A stretch of DNA of 64,000 bases from Pseudidiomarina tainanensis (GCF_004214835.1 NZ_PIQJ01000001.1:558001-622000); one strand, 5' to 3'; positions 9,263 through 19,876 are shown, numbered from the stretch's first letter. Notes: generated by a model not told the origin, from the sequence alone. Numbers and translations: made by a program.

Positions 9263-9868
9263 ATGGAAACTGAAGAACAACAAGTCGAACGAATTAAACA
9301 GTTTTGGAACGAACACGGCAAAGGCATCGTCGCCGGCCTCGTAGTAGGCTTTGCACTATTCTACGGTTGGCGCTACTACGACGCCCAAGTGCGTGCTGAC
9401 CAAGAAGCTGCTTCTGAAAAGTTTGAGAGCATTTTAGTGCAACTTGAAGCTGATCAAGAAAATAGCACAGCGGCAGCACAAGAGTTCGTGAACTCAAGCG
9501 ATAGCACCTACGCGCTTTTAGCAGCGTTAGAGCTTGCTAAGCATGCCGTGGATAACAATGATTTAGCGACGGCCGTCAGTGCATTGCAAACGGTACGTGA
9601 CAACGCGCAACCCGCACTTCGCGCTGTCGCCGATATTCGCCAAGCGCGCGTATTGTTGGCGCAAGAGCAGTACGACGCTGCGCTAGCTGCAGCCCAAGCG
9701 GCTGAATCAGTTGAAGCTTTCAAAGCACAAGCCGCTGAGCTAAAAGGCGATATCTTATTAGCAAAAGGTGACAACGCGGGTGCACGTGCAGCTTATCAAG
9801 CCGCTCTCGACGCTGGTGCGCAAGGCATCGCCGAGATCAAACTCAACAGCATTGTGGCGGGTTCATGA
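9263..9868 (+). CDS. yfgM: YfgM-type ancillary SecYEG translocon subunit
   Basis: The 201-residue membrane protein has a short acidic N-terminus (METEEQQVERIKQFW), one transmembrane helix (GIVAGLVVGFALFYGW, about 20-36) and a periplasmic domain of alanine-rich TPR-like helices. YfgM associates with SecYEG and periplasmic chaperones. The ATG at 9263 with GGAG 6 bp upstream gives the usual length; an upstream in-frame start would translate the REP. It overlaps bamB by 4 bp (ATGA), a conserved yfgM-bamB-der arrangement. Confidence 0.92.
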   Translation: METEEQQVERIKQFWNEHGKGIVAGLVVGFALFYGWRYYDAQVRADQEAASEKFESILVQLEADQENSTAAAQEFVNSSDSTYALLAALELAKHAVDNNDLATAVSALQTVRDNAQPALRAVADIRQARVLLAQEQYDAALAAAQAAESVEAFKAQAAELKGDILLAKGDNAGARAAYQAALDAGAQGIAEIKLNSIVAGS

Positions 9869-11052
9869 AACAAGTAAAAACCTTAGGTCTAGCAGCGCTC
9901 GCAACTCTGTTCGTCGGTGGTTGTTCGCTGTTTAGCACCGAAGAGATTACCTACAAAGAATTGCAATCATTTGATGCGCAAATTAATCCGCGCGTCGTTT
10001 GGGATACCAGTGTGGGTGACGGCATCGATACGTTCTTCTCGCACCTCAATCCGGTGATTGTTGGCGACAGTATTATTGCTGCTGACCGCCGTGGCGTAGT
10101 GGAAGCATTCGACCGCGCAACTGGCAACGAACTATGGCGCGTTGATTTGCGTTCGGTATTAGATTTAGAAAAAAGCTCATGGTGGAGCGCCGGTGAACCG
10201 ATGCGTATTGCGGGTGGTTTATCAGCACTTAACGGCGTAGTGTACTTAGGCAGCGAAAACGGTGACGTGGTTGCGCTTAACGCTGCTGACGGTAGCGTCA
10301 AGTGGCATCAAGTGGTGCGCTCTGAAATCATGTCTGACCCAGCTATTGGCGGTGGTTTTGTCGTGGTCAAAGGTTCGACCGGTGAAGTCATTGCACTAAA
10401 TGAAGAAACCGGCGAAGAGTTGTGGAAGCACACCTCAGAAACACCAGCATTGTCATTGCGCGGTACATCATCGCCAGTGTACGAGCAGGGCGGTATCTTC
10501 GTTGGCACCTCGACTGGTAAAGTCATTGTATTGATTGCCGAAAATGGTCAACCAGCGTGGGAAGCGCGGTTAGCAATTCCAAGCGGTACCACAGAATTAC
10601 AACGTCTCGTTGATGTCGACTCACGCCCAGTTCTTGCTGGCCGTTTCGTCTACAATGTGGCGTATAACGGTGCCTTAGCGGCAATCGAGGCCAACACCGG
10701 TGAAATCGCTTGGCGTCGGGATTACTCCTCCTATCAAAACGTGTTATTCGCTGGCGGCCGTTTGTTTGTTACTGATGCGGATGACGCCATTTCAGCGTTA
10801 GATGCCCAAGGCGGCGTAGAGTTGTGGTCAAACAACGACTACACCGGCCGTAACGTTACCGCGCCAGTGCGTTTTGGTGACTACATTGTGGTCGGCGATC
10901 GATTCGGCTATCTGCATTTTATCAATTTACTAAGCGGCGTAACCGAAGGCCGTTTAGAAGTGGGTGAAGACGTATACACCGCACCAATTGTGGTTGACGA
11001 CACCCTTTATGTTCAGTTACGCGACGGCAGTTTACTCGCGGTAAGGATTTAA
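9865..11052 (+). CDS. bamB: Outer-membrane assembly lipoprotein BamB
   Basis: BamB is the beta-propeller lipoprotein of the BAM complex that inserts barrels into the outer membrane. The product has 395 residues with a lipobox at LFVGGC (Cys 20) and eight-blade PQQ-like repeats (AFDRATGNELWRVDL, ALNAADGSVKWHQVV, ALNEETGEELWKH, AIEANTGEIAWRRDY). It overlaps yfgM by 4 bp and is followed 6 bp later by der. Confidence 0.96.
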   Translation: MKQVKTLGLAALATLFVGGCSLFSTEEITYKELQSFDAQINPRVVWDTSVGDGIDTFFSHLNPVIVGDSIIAADRRGVVEAFDRATGNELWRVDLRSVLDLEKSSWWSAGEPMRIAGGLSALNGVVYLGSENGDVVALNAADGSVKWHQVVRSEIMSDPAIGGGFVVVKGSTGEVIALNEETGEELWKHTSETPALSLRGTSSPVYEQGGIFVGTSTGKVIVLIAENGQPAWEARLAIPSGTTELQRLVDVDSRPVLAGRFVYNVAYNGALAAIEANTGEIAWRRDYSSYQNVLFAGGRLFVTDADDAISALDAQGGVELWSNNDYTGRNVTAPVRFGDYIVVGDRFGYLHFINLLSGVTEGRLEVGEDVYTAPIVVDDTLYVQLRDGSLLAVRI

Positions 11053-11058
11053 CGTTAT

Positions 11059-12657
11059 ATGTTACCCGTAGTTGCCCTGGTAGGGCGCCCAAATGTGGGC
11101 AAATCAACCTTATTTAATCGGCTTACCCGTACCCGGGACGCCTTGGTTGCAGACTTTCCTGGCTTAACGCGAGACAGAAAATACGGCCAGGCCAACTACG
11201 ACGGTTACCAATTTATTGTCATCGACACCGCGGGTGTTCACGGTGACGAAGAAGGCATTGATGCTGAAATGGCATCACAGTCATTGCGCGCTATCGATGA
11301 AGCAGACGTCGTGCTGTTCATGGTTGACGCACGTGACGGTATCACGGCGGCTGACATGGGCATTGCGACACACTTGCGTCGCCTTGGCAAAAAAGCTTAC
11401 GTGGTTGCTAACAAAATCGATGGCATTGACGCCAACGCGGCTCGTGCCGACTTCTTCGAACTCGGTTTAGGTGATGTGCATGGTATCGCCGCTGCGCATG
11501 GTCGTGGCGTCGAACAGCTCCTGCAAGAATGTTTTGACCCGCTGCTGGATGAATATCCGGACGTACGCGTGCGCAACGCTGGTTCGGACGACGTGGCGGT
11601 CAACCTCGACGCTGAAGGCAATCCCATTGATTCTGATGGTAATATTGTCGAACCCGACGAAGACGGCAACGTTTACGATGGCGACGGCAATATCGTCGAT
11701 GCCGATGGCAATATCATCGATCACGAAGGTAATATCATTGGCCAGTTGGGCGACCGTAGTCACGACGAAATCGACTACGATGCGCTGCCATTAAAACTCG
11801 CTATTGTCGGCCGCCCGAACGTCGGTAAGTCAACGCTCACTAACCGTATTCTCGGTGAAGAACGGGTGGTGGTGTATGACATGCCGGGCACCACGCGCGA
11901 CTCAATTTATATTCCGATGGAGCGTGAAGGTCGCCAATACATCTTAATCGATACCGCTGGTGTGCGCCGCCGTGGCCGTATTGACGAGACCGTTGAAAAG
12001 TTCTCGGTGATTAAAACTTTGCAGGCGATTGAAGACGCGAACGTGGTGATTGCTGTGATTGACGCGCGCGAAACAGTTTCTGATCAAGACTTAAACTTGA
12101 TTGGTTTTGCCTTGAACGCCGGTCGCTCAATCGTGATTGCCGTCAATAAATGGGATGGCTTGTCTCATGATCACCGTGAAGAAATCAAGCGTGAACTTGA
12201 CCGTCGCCTAGGCTTCGTCGATTTTGCCCGCGTGCATTTTATCTCGGCACTACACGGTAGTGGCGTCGGTAACTTGTTCGAATCGGTACTTGAAGCTTAC
12301 GCGTCAGCATCTGCTCGCGTCGGCACCGCTAAGCTTACGCGTATTTTGGAAACCGCCGTCGAAGATCATCAACCACCATTGGTGAGCGGACGCCGCGTCA
12401 AACTCAAATATGCGCACGCAGGCGGCTACAACCCGCCGCGCGTGATTATTCACGGTAACCAAGTTGACTCGCTGCCGGGCTCTTACAAACGCTATCTGAT
12501 GAACTACTTCCGCAAATCATTAGGCGTGATGGGTACCCCCATCAAAATAGAGTTCCGCGAATCCGTCAACCCATATGCCGGCCGCAAAAACCAGCTGACG
12601 CTCTCGCAAACCCGCAAGCGCAAGCGCCTAATGAAATTCCTCAAGAAGAAAAAGTAG
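11059..12657 (+). CDS. der: Ribosome-assembly GTPase Der (EngA) with a lengthened acidic linker
   Basis: Der has two tandem GTPase domains and acts in 50S subunit maturation. Both G domains show P-loops ([12 protein letters not shown] near residue 8 and [12 protein letters not shown] near 254), DTAGV switch-II motifs and NKxD motifs (NKIDG, NKWDG), followed by the KH-like domain. The protein has 532 residues, about 40 more than usual. The excess lies between the G domains, where a tandem repeat of GNIVDxD-type units occurs (residues about 184-228). Its TAG stop (12655-12657) comes from the GTAG of the first REP of the downstream array. Confidence 0.96.
   Translation: MLPVVALVGRPNVGKSTLFNRLTRTRDALVADFPGLTRDRKYGQANYDGYQFIVIDTAGVHGDEEGIDAEMASQSLRAIDEADVVLFMVDARDGITAADMGIATHLRRLGKKAYVVANKIDGIDANAARADFFELGLGDVHGIAAAHGRGVEQLLQECFDPLLDEYPDVRVRNAGSDDVAVNLDAEGNPIDSDGNIVEPDEDGNVYDGDGNIVDADGNIIDHEGNIIGQLGDRSHDEIDYDALPLKLAIVGRPNVGKSTLTNRILGEERVVVYDMPGTTRDSIYIPMEREGRQYILIDTAGVRRRGRIDETVEKFSVIKTLQAIEDANVVIAVIDARETVSDQDLNLIGFALNAGRSIVIAVNKWDGLSHDHREEIKRELDRRLGFVDFARVHFISALHGSGVGNLFESVLEAYASASARVGTAKLTRILETAVEDHQPPLVSGRRVKLKYAHAGGYNPPRVIIHGNQVDSLPGSYKRYLMNYFRKSLGVMGTPIKIEFRESVNPYAGRKNQLTLSQTRKRKRLMKFLKKKK
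11608..11742 (+). repeat. In-frame tandem repeat encoding the Der acidic linker
   Basis: About six degenerate units, near 21 bp each, encode GN(I/V/P)xDxD-like heptads (for example GNIVDAD and GNIIDHE). The result is a strongly acidic, glycine/asparagine-rich spacer between the two G domains. Confidence 0.8.
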
Positions 12658-13042
12658 CCCGGCGTTTTACGCCGGGTGGCGCAACGCGCCGTTATTATCC
12701 GGGGCATCCCCAATGTTGGTAGCCCGGCGTTCCACGCCGGGTGGCGCAAAGCGCCGTTATTGCCCGGGGCTTCCCCAATGTTGGTAGCCCGGCGTTCTAC
12801 GCCGGGTGGCGCAAAGCGCCGTTATTACCCGGGGCATCCCCAATGTTGGTAGCCCGGCGTTTTACGCCGGGTGGCGCAAAGCGCCGTTATTACCCGGGGC
12901 ATCCCCAATGTTGGTAGCCCGGCGTTTTACGCCGGGTGGCGCAAAGCGCCGTTATTACCCGGGGCATTCTGCAATGCCAAACATTTCACAAAATTCGAGA
13001 TTAACGGCACTACGTGCCACCCGGCGTAAAACGCCGGGCTAC
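12654..13042. repeat. Family B REP array, left of hslR/RAYT: five forward copies plus one inverted
   Basis: Forward units start at 12654, 12719, 12784, 12849 and 12914, an exact 65-bp period. Each holds GTAG, a GCCCGGCG hairpin, a TGGCGC/GCGCC hairpin and a CCCGGGG linker. A different linker with its own hairpin (GGCATT...AATGCC, 12963-12978) then leads to one inverted copy ending at 13042. The array fills the 403-bp der-hslR gap and is close to the reverse complement of the array at 14084-14341. Confidence 0.95.
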
Positions 13043-13060
13043 GACGCCGAGGTACTAAAC

Positions 13061-13438
13061 ATGGACCCCGTACGAATCGACAAATGGCTTTGGGCCGCAC
13101 GTTTTTACAAAACACGTTCGCTTGCGCGCCAATTCGTGCAAGCGGGCAAAGTGTCTGTTGATGGTCAACGTTGCAAACCCTCAAAAACCATCGCCATCGG
13201 GCAAATTGTCAAAGCCCCACGCGGCCATGATATCTATGAGGTGGAAGTTTTGGGCTTAAGCGAAAACCGTCTCAGCGCGCCGTTAGCTCAAGAACTCTAC
13301 CGTGAAACTGAAGACTCTATTGCACGCCGCGAAAAAGAAGCCGAACTACGTAAAATGAATGCGTTGTACAATCCGCACCCTGACCACAAACCCGATAAAA
13401 AAGAGCGGCGCGAGCTAATTAAATTTAAAAACCAATAG
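13061..13438 (+). CDS. hslR: Ribosome-associated heat shock protein Hsp15
   Basis: This 125-residue RNA-binding protein carries an N-terminal S4 domain (RIDKWLWAARFYKTRSLARQ, then GKVSVDG) and a lysine/arginine-rich tail, as in Hsp15, which binds free 50S subunits bearing a stalled nascent chain. I chose the ATG at 13061 because the frame upstream to 12806 is only REP sequence. Its stop at 13436-13438 touches the stop of the convergent transposase, with no bases between. It is separated from hslO, its common neighbour, by the RAYT gene and a REP array. Confidence 0.93.
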   Translation: MDPVRIDKWLWAARFYKTRSLARQFVQAGKVSVDGQRCKPSKTIAIGQIVKAPRGHDIYEVEVLGLSENRLSAPLAQELYRETEDSIARREKEAELRKMNALYNPHPDHKPDKKERRELIKFKNQ

Positions 13439-13999
13439 TTAAGGTTCTTGATAATCACTGAAATTATCGTCAAGCCAAGCGGGCGTAATGTATTTCCAAT
13501 CATCCGGATAACGCCCCTCGCTCAAATAGCGATTTAAGGTTGAGTACGGCCAATCGCACGCATTCTTTACGTAACCATGTTTTACTGGGTTGAAGCAGCA
13601 GTAGAGGATATACATCATATATTCGCGTTCATCGCGAATCTCATGTTCCCAATAGCTATGTTGCCATAATTTTCCATACCCATGTGCTTGTCTAGCTTCT
13701 GTATTCTTAGCATTTCTTCGGGACTTTGAGGAAAATTCCGGAAGGGCCTTGGTGGTTAACGCTTTTATTTTTCCCCAGCGTAATGGAACGAAATCATCTT
13801 TGATAATTAATACACAATGAATGTGATCAGGCATTACTGTCCAGGCTTCAATTTCAAATGGATGTGTTTTCATTGTTTCGCGCACGGCATTGCGTAGCGC
13901 TGCGATGACGTCGGGGCGAGTTAGCACTGGCTGTCGGCGATAGGTACATACAGTGAAAAAGTAGTAACCGCGCTCGAAAAATCTGCGAACGTTTCTCAT
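13439..13999 (-). CDS. REP-associated tyrosine transposase (RAYT, Y1_Tnp superfamily)
   Basis: The 186-residue protein has the HUH single-strand transposase fold: an N-terminal YYFFTVCTYRR strand, the HUH motif PDHIHCVL (two metal-binding His near residue 62), and a C-terminal helix with YILYCCFNPVKHGYV, where the nucleophilic Tyr is expected, followed by DWPYST. RAYTs recognise and cleave REP hairpins that carry a 5' GTAG tetranucleotide. Here the gene lies between two REP arrays whose units all begin with GTAG. All catalytic residues appear intact. It is a domesticated single-copy type with no terminal repeats of an IS200 element. No promoter is obvious in the 84 bp between the gene and the right array. 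Confidence 0.92.
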   Translation of the reverse strand: MRNVRRFFERGYYFFTVCTYRRQPVLTRPDVIAALRNAVRETMKTHPFEIEAWTVMPDHIHCVLIIKDDFVPLRWGKIKALTTKALPEFSSKSRRNAKNTEARQAHGYGKLWQHSYWEHEIRDEREYMMYILYCCFNPVKHGYVKNACDWPYSTLNRYLSEGRYPDDWKYITPAWLDDNFSDYQEP

Positions 14000-14083
14000 A
14001 GGTTGAGTGTTGCGCAGAAAGGCGGGTTGGGCGAGTTTATATTGCTGTGGGATATTGGCTTACGTTGCTGCGCGCCAGATAGC

Positions 14084-14341
14084 GTAGCCCGGCGTTTTAC
14101 GCCGGGTGGCACGTGGTGCCGTTAATCTCGAATTTTGTGAAATGTATGGCATTGCAGAATGCCCGGATGATAACGGCGCGTTGCGCCACCCGGCGTGGAA
14201 CGCCGGGCTACCACCATCGCGGAAGCCCCGGATAATAACGGCGCGTTGCGCCACCCGGCGTGGAACGCCGGGCTACCACCATCGCGGAAGCCCCAGATAA
14301 TAACGGCGCGTTGCGCCACCCGGCGTGGAACGCCGGGCTAC
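14084..14341. repeat. Family B REP array, right of RAYT: one forward copy plus three inverted
   Basis: One forward copy starts at 14084. A linker carrying GGCATT...AATGCC follows, then three inverted copies ending at 14211, 14276 and 14341 (65-bp period). It is nearly the reverse complement of the left array, including the linker. The last inverted copy provides the TAG stop of hslO on the minus strand. Confidence 0.95.
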
Positions 14342-15183
14342 AGGTCCTGTTCGGTGAAGCGGTACTCGGTTTGGCAGTAGTCGCAGGTCATCACGACGGC
14401 GCCTTCTTCGGCAATGATTTCGCGTAGTTCTTCGGGCGACACTGATGCCAAAGCTTCGAGCGTGCCTTCGCGTGAGCAGCCGCACTTGAAGCTAACCGGC
14501 TGAGCGGGGTACAACTCAACATGCTCTTCATGGTACAAGCGATGTAGTACTTGCTCGCCTGGCAAAGTAAATAATTCAACTGCGCTAATGGTGTCGGTGA
14601 GGTGCTCAAGGTGCTCGAAGGCTTCCAAGGTCGTGCCTGCTGCAGGCATCACCTGCAGCATCATTCCAGCAGCGTGCTCACCGTCAGCAAATAGCCAAAT
14701 ACGCGTGCGTAACTGTTCAGATTGCATAAAGTAATCTTCGACAACGCGCGCAATCGAATCGTTATCGGCACTGACCACGCCCTGATAGCGCTCACCTTCC
14801 AGTGGCGTTAACGTGATCACCATCACCGCTTTCGCGCCCATCAACGTACGCAAGTCGTTCATATCGTCAGCAATGTCTGAACGCACACGAGCAATCCCGC
14901 GTAGCTCCTGATGATGCGAGCCATTCACCGCGACAAAATTCACTGGGCCATCGCCTTGAATTTGAATCGAAATATGGCCTTCAAACTTCAACGTGGCGGT
15001 TAATAAAGAGGTGGCCGCCATTAATTCACCCAACAAACGTTGAACTGGCGCCGGGTAATCGTGTCCTAGAATCATGCGTTGATAACTGGTGCTCAATTGC
15101 ACCAGTTCGCCACGCACGTCTTGCTCTAAAAACGTATAGCGCAACAGCTGATCGGTTGGGTAATGGGTATCGTTTTTGCTCAT
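14338..15183 (-). CDS. hslO: Redox-regulated holdase chaperone Hsp33
   Basis: The 281-residue cytosolic chaperone is activated by oxidation and zinc release. The four redox cysteines are present as CGC (in FKCGCSRE) and CDYC near the C-terminus. I chose the ATG at 15183 (MSKNDTHYPTDQLLRYTF) because the in-frame region upstream to 15477 lacks homology. Its stop codon (CTA on the plus strand, 14338-14340) belongs to the GTAG of an inverted REP copy. It is divergent from gspC. Confidence 0.96.
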   Translation of the reverse strand: MSKNDTHYPTDQLLRYTFLEQDVRGELVQLSTSYQRMILGHDYPAPVQRLLGELMAATSLLTATLKFEGHISIQIQGDGPVNFVAVNGSHHQELRGIARVRSDIADDMNDLRTLMGAKAVMVITLTPLEGERYQGVVSADNDSIARVVEDYFMQSEQLRTRIWLFADGEHAAGMMLQVMPAAGTTLEAFEHLEHLTDTISAVELFTLPGEQVLHRLYHEEHVELYPAQPVSFKCGCSREGTLEALASVSPEELREIIAEEGAVVMTCDYCQTEYRFTEQDL

Positions 15184-15333
15184 GGTGATAATACGTCTGT
15201 CATACTTGTGTAAAAAAGTGGCGGCATTATACCAGAATCCTCGAATTTGATCTGTTCTCTTGTGTATAGTAAGGCTAGAATGACCAAAAGACGCAATTGT
15301 CACATAATTATAACGAAAGCGTAGTATTAACCC

Positions 15334-16239
15334 ATGCAGATACAGAACACGCACGTCAACGCACTGATCACTGCGGTTTGCGCAGTCGCGGCAGTTTGGT
15401 TTGGCGCGCAACTTACCTGGCAGCTGATAACGCCCGCCAGCGAGGTGCCTTCGGGGCCCATTCAAATCGCCAACCAAGGTGCTGACACCTCCTATTCAGC
15501 ACGGTCTATTATTGCGCTCGACTTATTTGGCTCCGCCAGTACCAATGCGCCACAAGCGTCTTCCAATGCCCCAAAAACGTCTTTGAATATCCGACTGCTC
15601 GGTGTATCCGCTTCGAATGTGCCGGAGCGCTCCGCAGCAATTATTGAACGTAGCGGCAATCAAGAAGTTTATGTGGTGGGTGATAAGCTGGAAGGCACAC
15701 AGGTACTCATTAAAGAAATATACGCAGACCGCGTGATCCTCGATAACAACGGCCGTCTTGAAACCCTTGAACTCGAGGGCATCGGCGAACTGAGCGATGG
15801 ACTGTCATTAACCATGGCAAATATGTCGAATGCAGAAGTTCGCACCTCAGGTCGTGCCGTGCGTGATGGTGGCTCAAGCCCGCGTCGCAGTGATGCACCG
15901 ACAGAAGTCACCGCGTCGGCAGTGAATCCAGAAAGCTTACTGGAGTATATTCAAATCATGCCTGTGCGCGGCGGTAGCGGTATTCGTGGTTATCGTTTGA
16001 GCCCAGGTAAAAATCCAGAATTATTCCGCCAAGCCGGTTTTCGTGACGGCGACTTGGCAGTGGCTATTAATGGCCAAGATTTAACGAACATAAGTACCGC
16101 GATGAAAGTCACCAGCGAACTCGGTGATATGACACAAGCTACGGTAACCGTGCTGCGCGGCAATGAACCGGTCGACTTGCAACTCGATATTCGAGATTTA
16201 CCTGCTGAGGTTGTGCAAGACCAAGAGCAAGGAAATTAA
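15334..16239 (+). CDS. gspC: Type II secretion protein GspC
   Basis: GspC links the inner-membrane platform to the secretin GspD. The 301 residues comprise a cytoplasmic N-tail and one transmembrane helix (LITAVCAVAAVWFGAQLTW), the periplasmic HR domain (NIRLLGVSAS... to about 150), and a C-terminal PDZ domain starting near NPESLLEYIQIMPVRGG. It is the first gene of the gspC-N operon. The 150-bp gap to divergent hslO must hold the promoter, but I see no convincing -35/-10 pair. RBS is weak. Confidence 0.94.
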   Translation: MQIQNTHVNALITAVCAVAAVWFGAQLTWQLITPASEVPSGPIQIANQGADTSYSARSIIALDLFGSASTNAPQASSNAPKTSLNIRLLGVSASNVPERSAAIIERSGNQEVYVVGDKLEGTQVLIKEIYADRVILDNNGRLETLELEGIGELSDGLSLTMANMSNAEVRTSGRAVRDGGSSPRRSDAPTEVTASAVNPESLLEYIQIMPVRGGSGIRGYRLSPGKNPELFRQAGFRDGDLAVAINGQDLTNISTAMKVTSELGDMTQATVTVLRGNEPVDLQLDIRDLPAEVVQDQEQGN

Positions 16240-16248
16240 GGGATAAGT

Positions 16249-18357
16249 ATGCGTAAAACCTCATTGGCATTGGCCATCACACTCGGCGCCGCGCTCTCGG
16301 GAACATTCCACGATGTGAGCGCACAGCAATCACGCCAAGCAACGCAGCAGCAACGCCAAACGGCAGATGAGCCAGTTGAATACGCCGCCAGCTTTAAAAA
16401 CACTGATATTACCGAATTTATTCAAGTGGTCGGACGTAATTTGGGCCGCACCATCATTATTGACCCGGATGTGCGCGGTCGTATTGACGTGCGCAGCTAC
16501 GATGTGATGAACGAAAGCCAATACTGGCAGTTCTTCTTGAACGTGTTGGATGTGTACGGCTTCGCCACCATTGAAATGGAGTCGGGCGTGATTAAAGTCA
16601 TGCGCGATAAAGACGCCCGCAACGGCGCGATTCCAGTGGTGGATGACAATTCATTAGGCGGCGATACGCTGATTACGCGCGTGGTGCCGGTTGCTAACGT
16701 CAGCGTGCGTGAACTCGCGCCACTGTTACGATTGCTGAACGACCAAAGTGGTGGCGGCAACGTGGTGAGCTACGATCCGTCGAACGTGATCATGATTACC
16801 GGTCGCAGCGAGACTGTACAACGCTTGGTTGAGATTATCGAGCGCGTTGACCGTGCCGGCGACCAAGACGTAACCGTGGTGAAGCTTGAATTTGCATCGG
16901 CTTCCGAAGTGGTGCGCATTGCCTTGAGCTTGTTTGAAAAAGCCAACGATGGCACACCACCATTATTGATTCCGAAAATCGTTGCCGACGAGCGTACCAA
17001 CAGTGTAGTGATTAGCGGCGAGCCGCGTGCCCGCGAGCGCGTGATGAAGCTGATTAACCAGCTTGACCAAGATTTGAAAACCGAAGGCAACACCCGCGTT
17101 TACTACTTGAAATACGCGAAAGCTGAAGAGCTTGTTGAAGTGCTGCAGGGCGTCAGCCAAAGTTTACAGGCTGAGAAAGAGTCAGCGTCGGCTGCCGCTG
17201 GCACCACTGCCGCGGCGCGTCGTGTGAGCTCGTCCAATGGCCAAATCTCAATTAGTGCGCATGATGCATCCAACTCCTTGGTGATTACCGCACAGCCAGA
17301 TTTGTTAGCCAGCTTAGAAGGCGTGATTCGTCAGCTCGATATTCGTCGTGCACAGGTACATGTTGAAGCGATTATTGTTGAAATCATGGAAGGCGATGGC
17401 GTCGATTTCGGTCTGCAATGGATTAGCGAAGACGGCGGTATGGTGCAATACAACAATGGCCGTCAGGCACCGATTGGTCAGGTTGCGGCGGGTGCATATT
17501 TAGCCCGTGAGCAACCGGGTACGGAAACCACCACGATTGTTGATGGCAACGTGGTAAAAACCCGCGAACCGGATCGCCCGGGTGACGTGTCTCTATTGGC
17601 GCAGGTTTTGCAGAATGTGAACGGCATGATGGTTGGTGTGGTGCGTAACGATTGGGGCGCAATTTTGCAAGCCGTGACCACCAATACCAACTCGAATATT
17701 TTGGCGACGCCGTCAATTATGACGGTGGATAACGAAGAAGCATCGTTCTTGGTCGGTCAATCGGTGCCGACGATTACCGGTGCGACGACGGGTTCGAACA
17801 ACGATAATCCGTTCCAAACCGTTGAGCGTGAAGATGTGGGTATTAAATTAAAAGTTACCCCGCAAATTAACGAAGGTAGCGGCGTGCAGTTGGTGATTGA
17901 GCAGGAAGTGTCGAGTATTAGCGGCGCTACCGCAGTAGATATCACCATCAACAAACGTGAATTGAAAACTGTGGTGATGGCCGACGACGGCGAGACCATT
18001 GTATTAGGCGGCTTGATTGACGAAGACGTGCAAGAGTCAGAATCAAAGGTGCCGATTTTAGGCGACATTCCATTCTTGGGACATCTGTTTAAGAGCACCT
18101 CAACATCGCGTCAAAAGCGCAACTTGATGGTGTTTTTACGCCCAACCATTGTACGTGATAGCGGAGCGGCAACGCAGATCTCGTCACGGAAATACAATTA
18201 TATTCGGGCTGAACAAATTAAAGCCGACGAAGATGGCATTTCATTGATGCCATTAACCGACCAACCGGTATTGCCGGAGTGGGATGGCCCGTTAACGTTG
18301 CCGCCGTCGTTTGAAAAGTACATGGAAGAAGAGAAAAAGGGCAGTGGCAATGACTGA
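16249..18357 (+). CDS. gspD: Type II secretion secretin GspD
   Basis: This 702-residue outer-membrane channel has a signal peptide (cleavage near VSA-QQ), N0 ([20 protein letters not shown]), N1-N3 domains with repeated secretin folds ([49 protein letters not shown]) and a C-terminal secretin barrel ([16 protein letters not shown]-like segment, [15 protein letters not shown]). A Ser/Ala-rich loop in N3 near residue 312 is normal. The 3' end overlaps gspE by 8 bp. Confidence 0.97.
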   Translation: MRKTSLALAITLGAALSGTFHDVSAQQSRQATQQQRQTADEPVEYAASFKNTDITEFIQVVGRNLGRTIIIDPDVRGRIDVRSYDVMNESQYWQFFLNVLDVYGFATIEMESGVIKVMRDKDARNGAIPVVDDNSLGGDTLITRVVPVANVSVRELAPLLRLLNDQSGGGNVVSYDPSNVIMITGRSETVQRLVEIIERVDRAGDQDVTVVKLEFASASEVVRIALSLFEKANDGTPPLLIPKIVADERTNSVVISGEPRARERVMKLINQLDQDLKTEGNTRVYYLKYAKAEELVEVLQGVSQSLQAEKESASAAAGTTAAARRVSSSNGQISISAHDASNSLVITAQPDLLASLEGVIRQLDIRRAQVHVEAIIVEIMEGDGVDFGLQWISEDGGMVQYNNGRQAPIGQVAAGAYLAREQPGTETTTIVDGNVVKTREPDRPGDVSLLAQVLQNVNGMMVGVVRNDWGAILQAVTTNTNSNILATPSIMTVDNEEASFLVGQSVPTITGATTGSNNDNPFQTVEREDVGIKLKVTPQINEGSGVQLVIEQEVSSISGATAVDITINKRELKTVVMADDGETIVLGGLIDEDVQESESKVPILGDIPFLGHLFKSTSTSRQKRNLMVFLRPTIVRDSGAATQISSRKYNYIRAEQIKADEDGISLMPLTDQPVLPEWDGPLTLPPSFEKYMEEEKKGSGND

Positions 18358-19873
18358 TATCGCGAATGTGGCCGCGCAAGTGGCACCGCGACGGTTGCCA
18401 TTTGCGTTTGCAAAACGCCATGGCGTGGTGGTGGCCTACGCTGATGCCGCAGATGATGGCACTGCGAATGATGCGGTGGTGCATGCGCGTCACGGCGTCA
18501 CGCCACAAGCGCTGCTCGAAGTGCGCCGTGTTTTGGGCGCCCCGTTTGTATTGCAAGAACACAGCGCCGATGAGTTTGAAGCGATTTTGACGCAGGCGTA
18601 CCAACGCGATTCGTCGGAAGCGAAGCAGCTAATGGAAGATATTGGCAACGAAAGCAACCTATTTTCGTTGGCCGATGAGCTGCCGCAAACCGAAGACTTG
18701 CTGGAAAGCGAAGATGACGCACCAATCATCAAACTCATCAACGCCATGCTCTCGGAAGCCATCAAAGAAGGCGCTTCGGATATTCACATTGAAACCTTTG
18801 AGAAAGACCTGTTGGTGCGGTTTCGTATCGACGGCGTATTGCGCGAGGTGATTCGCCCGAACCGTAAATTGAGCTCGTTGCTGGTGTCGCGGATCAAGGT
18901 CATGGCGCAGTTGGATATCGCCGAGAAGCGGGTGCCGCAAGATGGTCGTATTAGCTTGCTCATTGCTGGGCGCGCAGTGGATGTGCGGGTATCCACCATG
19001 CCATCGAATCACGGTGAGCGGGTGGTGTTGCGTTTGCTGGATAAGAATAACGCGCGTTTGAATCTCGAACAGCTTGGCATGACCGAAGCGAATCGCCGCA
19101 TTTTCTCGCAACTGATTAAAAAGCCTCACGGCATTATTTTGGTAACCGGCCCGACCGGCTCGGGTAAATCGACCACCTTGTATGCCGGTTTGATGGAGAT
19201 CAACTCACGCGACCGTAATATTTTGACGGTGGAAGATCCAATTGAGTATTCCATTGAAGGCATTGGCCAAATGCAGGTGAATCCGAAGGTGAACATGACC
19301 TTTGCCCGCGGATTACGTGCGATTTTGCGGCAAGACCCTGACGTGGTGATGGTCGGTGAGATACGTGATGTTGAAACCGCACAAATTGGCGTGCAGGCGT
19401 CCTTGACGGGGCACTTAGTATTGTCGACGTTGCACACCAACACCGCCGCTGGCGCGATTACGCGTTTAGAAGACATGGGCGTGGAACCATTTTTGCTGTC
19501 ATCGTCGTTGTTGGCGGTGCTAGCGCAGCGCTTGGTGCGTACCTTGTGTGACGATTGCAAAGAGCCGTATCAAGCGTCTGCCGATGAGCTGGAATATGTT
19601 GCTGATGGTGCCGTTGATGGTGGAGCGCAGCTGTATCGTGCGGTCGGTTGCGACAAGTGTAACCACACCGGCTATCGCGGCCGAACCGGTATTCATGAAT
19701 TATTAGTGGTGGATGAACGCGTGCGTGAGCTGATCCACAACGGTCATGGCGAGCAAGCGATTGAGAAATACGTGCGCGCTTCGGCACCGTCAATTCGTGA
19801 CGATGGCTTGGCGAAAGTGATTGCCGGCGTCACCACTTTAGAAGAAGTGTTGCGCGTCACGCGCGAGGAGTAA
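18350..19873 (+). CDS. gspE: Type II secretion ATPase GspE
   Basis: This cytoplasmic hexameric ATPase powers pseudopilus assembly. It has 507 residues from the ATG at 18350, which overlaps the gspD stop; a longer in-frame start at 18311 is less likely. Walker [11 protein letters not shown] is near residue 267, the Asp and His boxes follow ([16 protein letters not shown]), and the zinc-binding C4 domain is formed by CDDC near 399 and CDKC near 433. gspF follows after 3 bp. Confidence 0.97.
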   Translation: MTDIANVAAQVAPRRLPFAFAKRHGVVVAYADAADDGTANDAVVHARHGVTPQALLEVRRVLGAPFVLQEHSADEFEAILTQAYQRDSSEAKQLMEDIGNESNLFSLADELPQTEDLLESEDDAPIIKLINAMLSEAIKEGASDIHIETFEKDLLVRFRIDGVLREVIRPNRKLSSLLVSRIKVMAQLDIAEKRVPQDGRISLLIAGRAVDVRVSTMPSNHGERVVLRLLDKNNARLNLEQLGMTEANRRIFSQLIKKPHGIILVTGPTGSGKSTTLYAGLMEINSRDRNILTVEDPIEYSIEGIGQMQVNPKVNMTFARGLRAILRQDPDVVMVGEIRDVETAQIGVQASLTGHLVLSTLHTNTAAGAITRLEDMGVEPFLLSSSLLAVLAQRLVRTLCDDCKEPYQASADELEYVADGAVDGGAQLYRAVGCDKCNHTGYRGRTGIHELLVVDERVRELIHNGHGEQAIEKYVRASAPSIRDDGLAKVIAGVTTLEEVLRVTREE

Positions 19874-19876
19874 CCG

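Noticed and set aside
12654-13042. Regularly spaced direct repeats resembling a CRISPR array
   Set aside because: The 65-bp units are nearly identical over their full length, including the part that would be spacer, and contain REP hairpins. No cas genes are near.
12806-13060. N-terminal extension of hslR giving 210 residues
   Set aside because: The extension translates REP repeats; homology begins at the ATG at 13061.
13439-13999. RAYT gene as part of a complete IS200/IS605 insertion sequence
   Set aside because: No left and right IS end hairpins or accessory tnpB gene are seen; flanking repeats are REPs.
14060-14380. Short overlapping frames in the right REP array
   Set aside because: They arise from repeat units read through in several frames and look like no protein.
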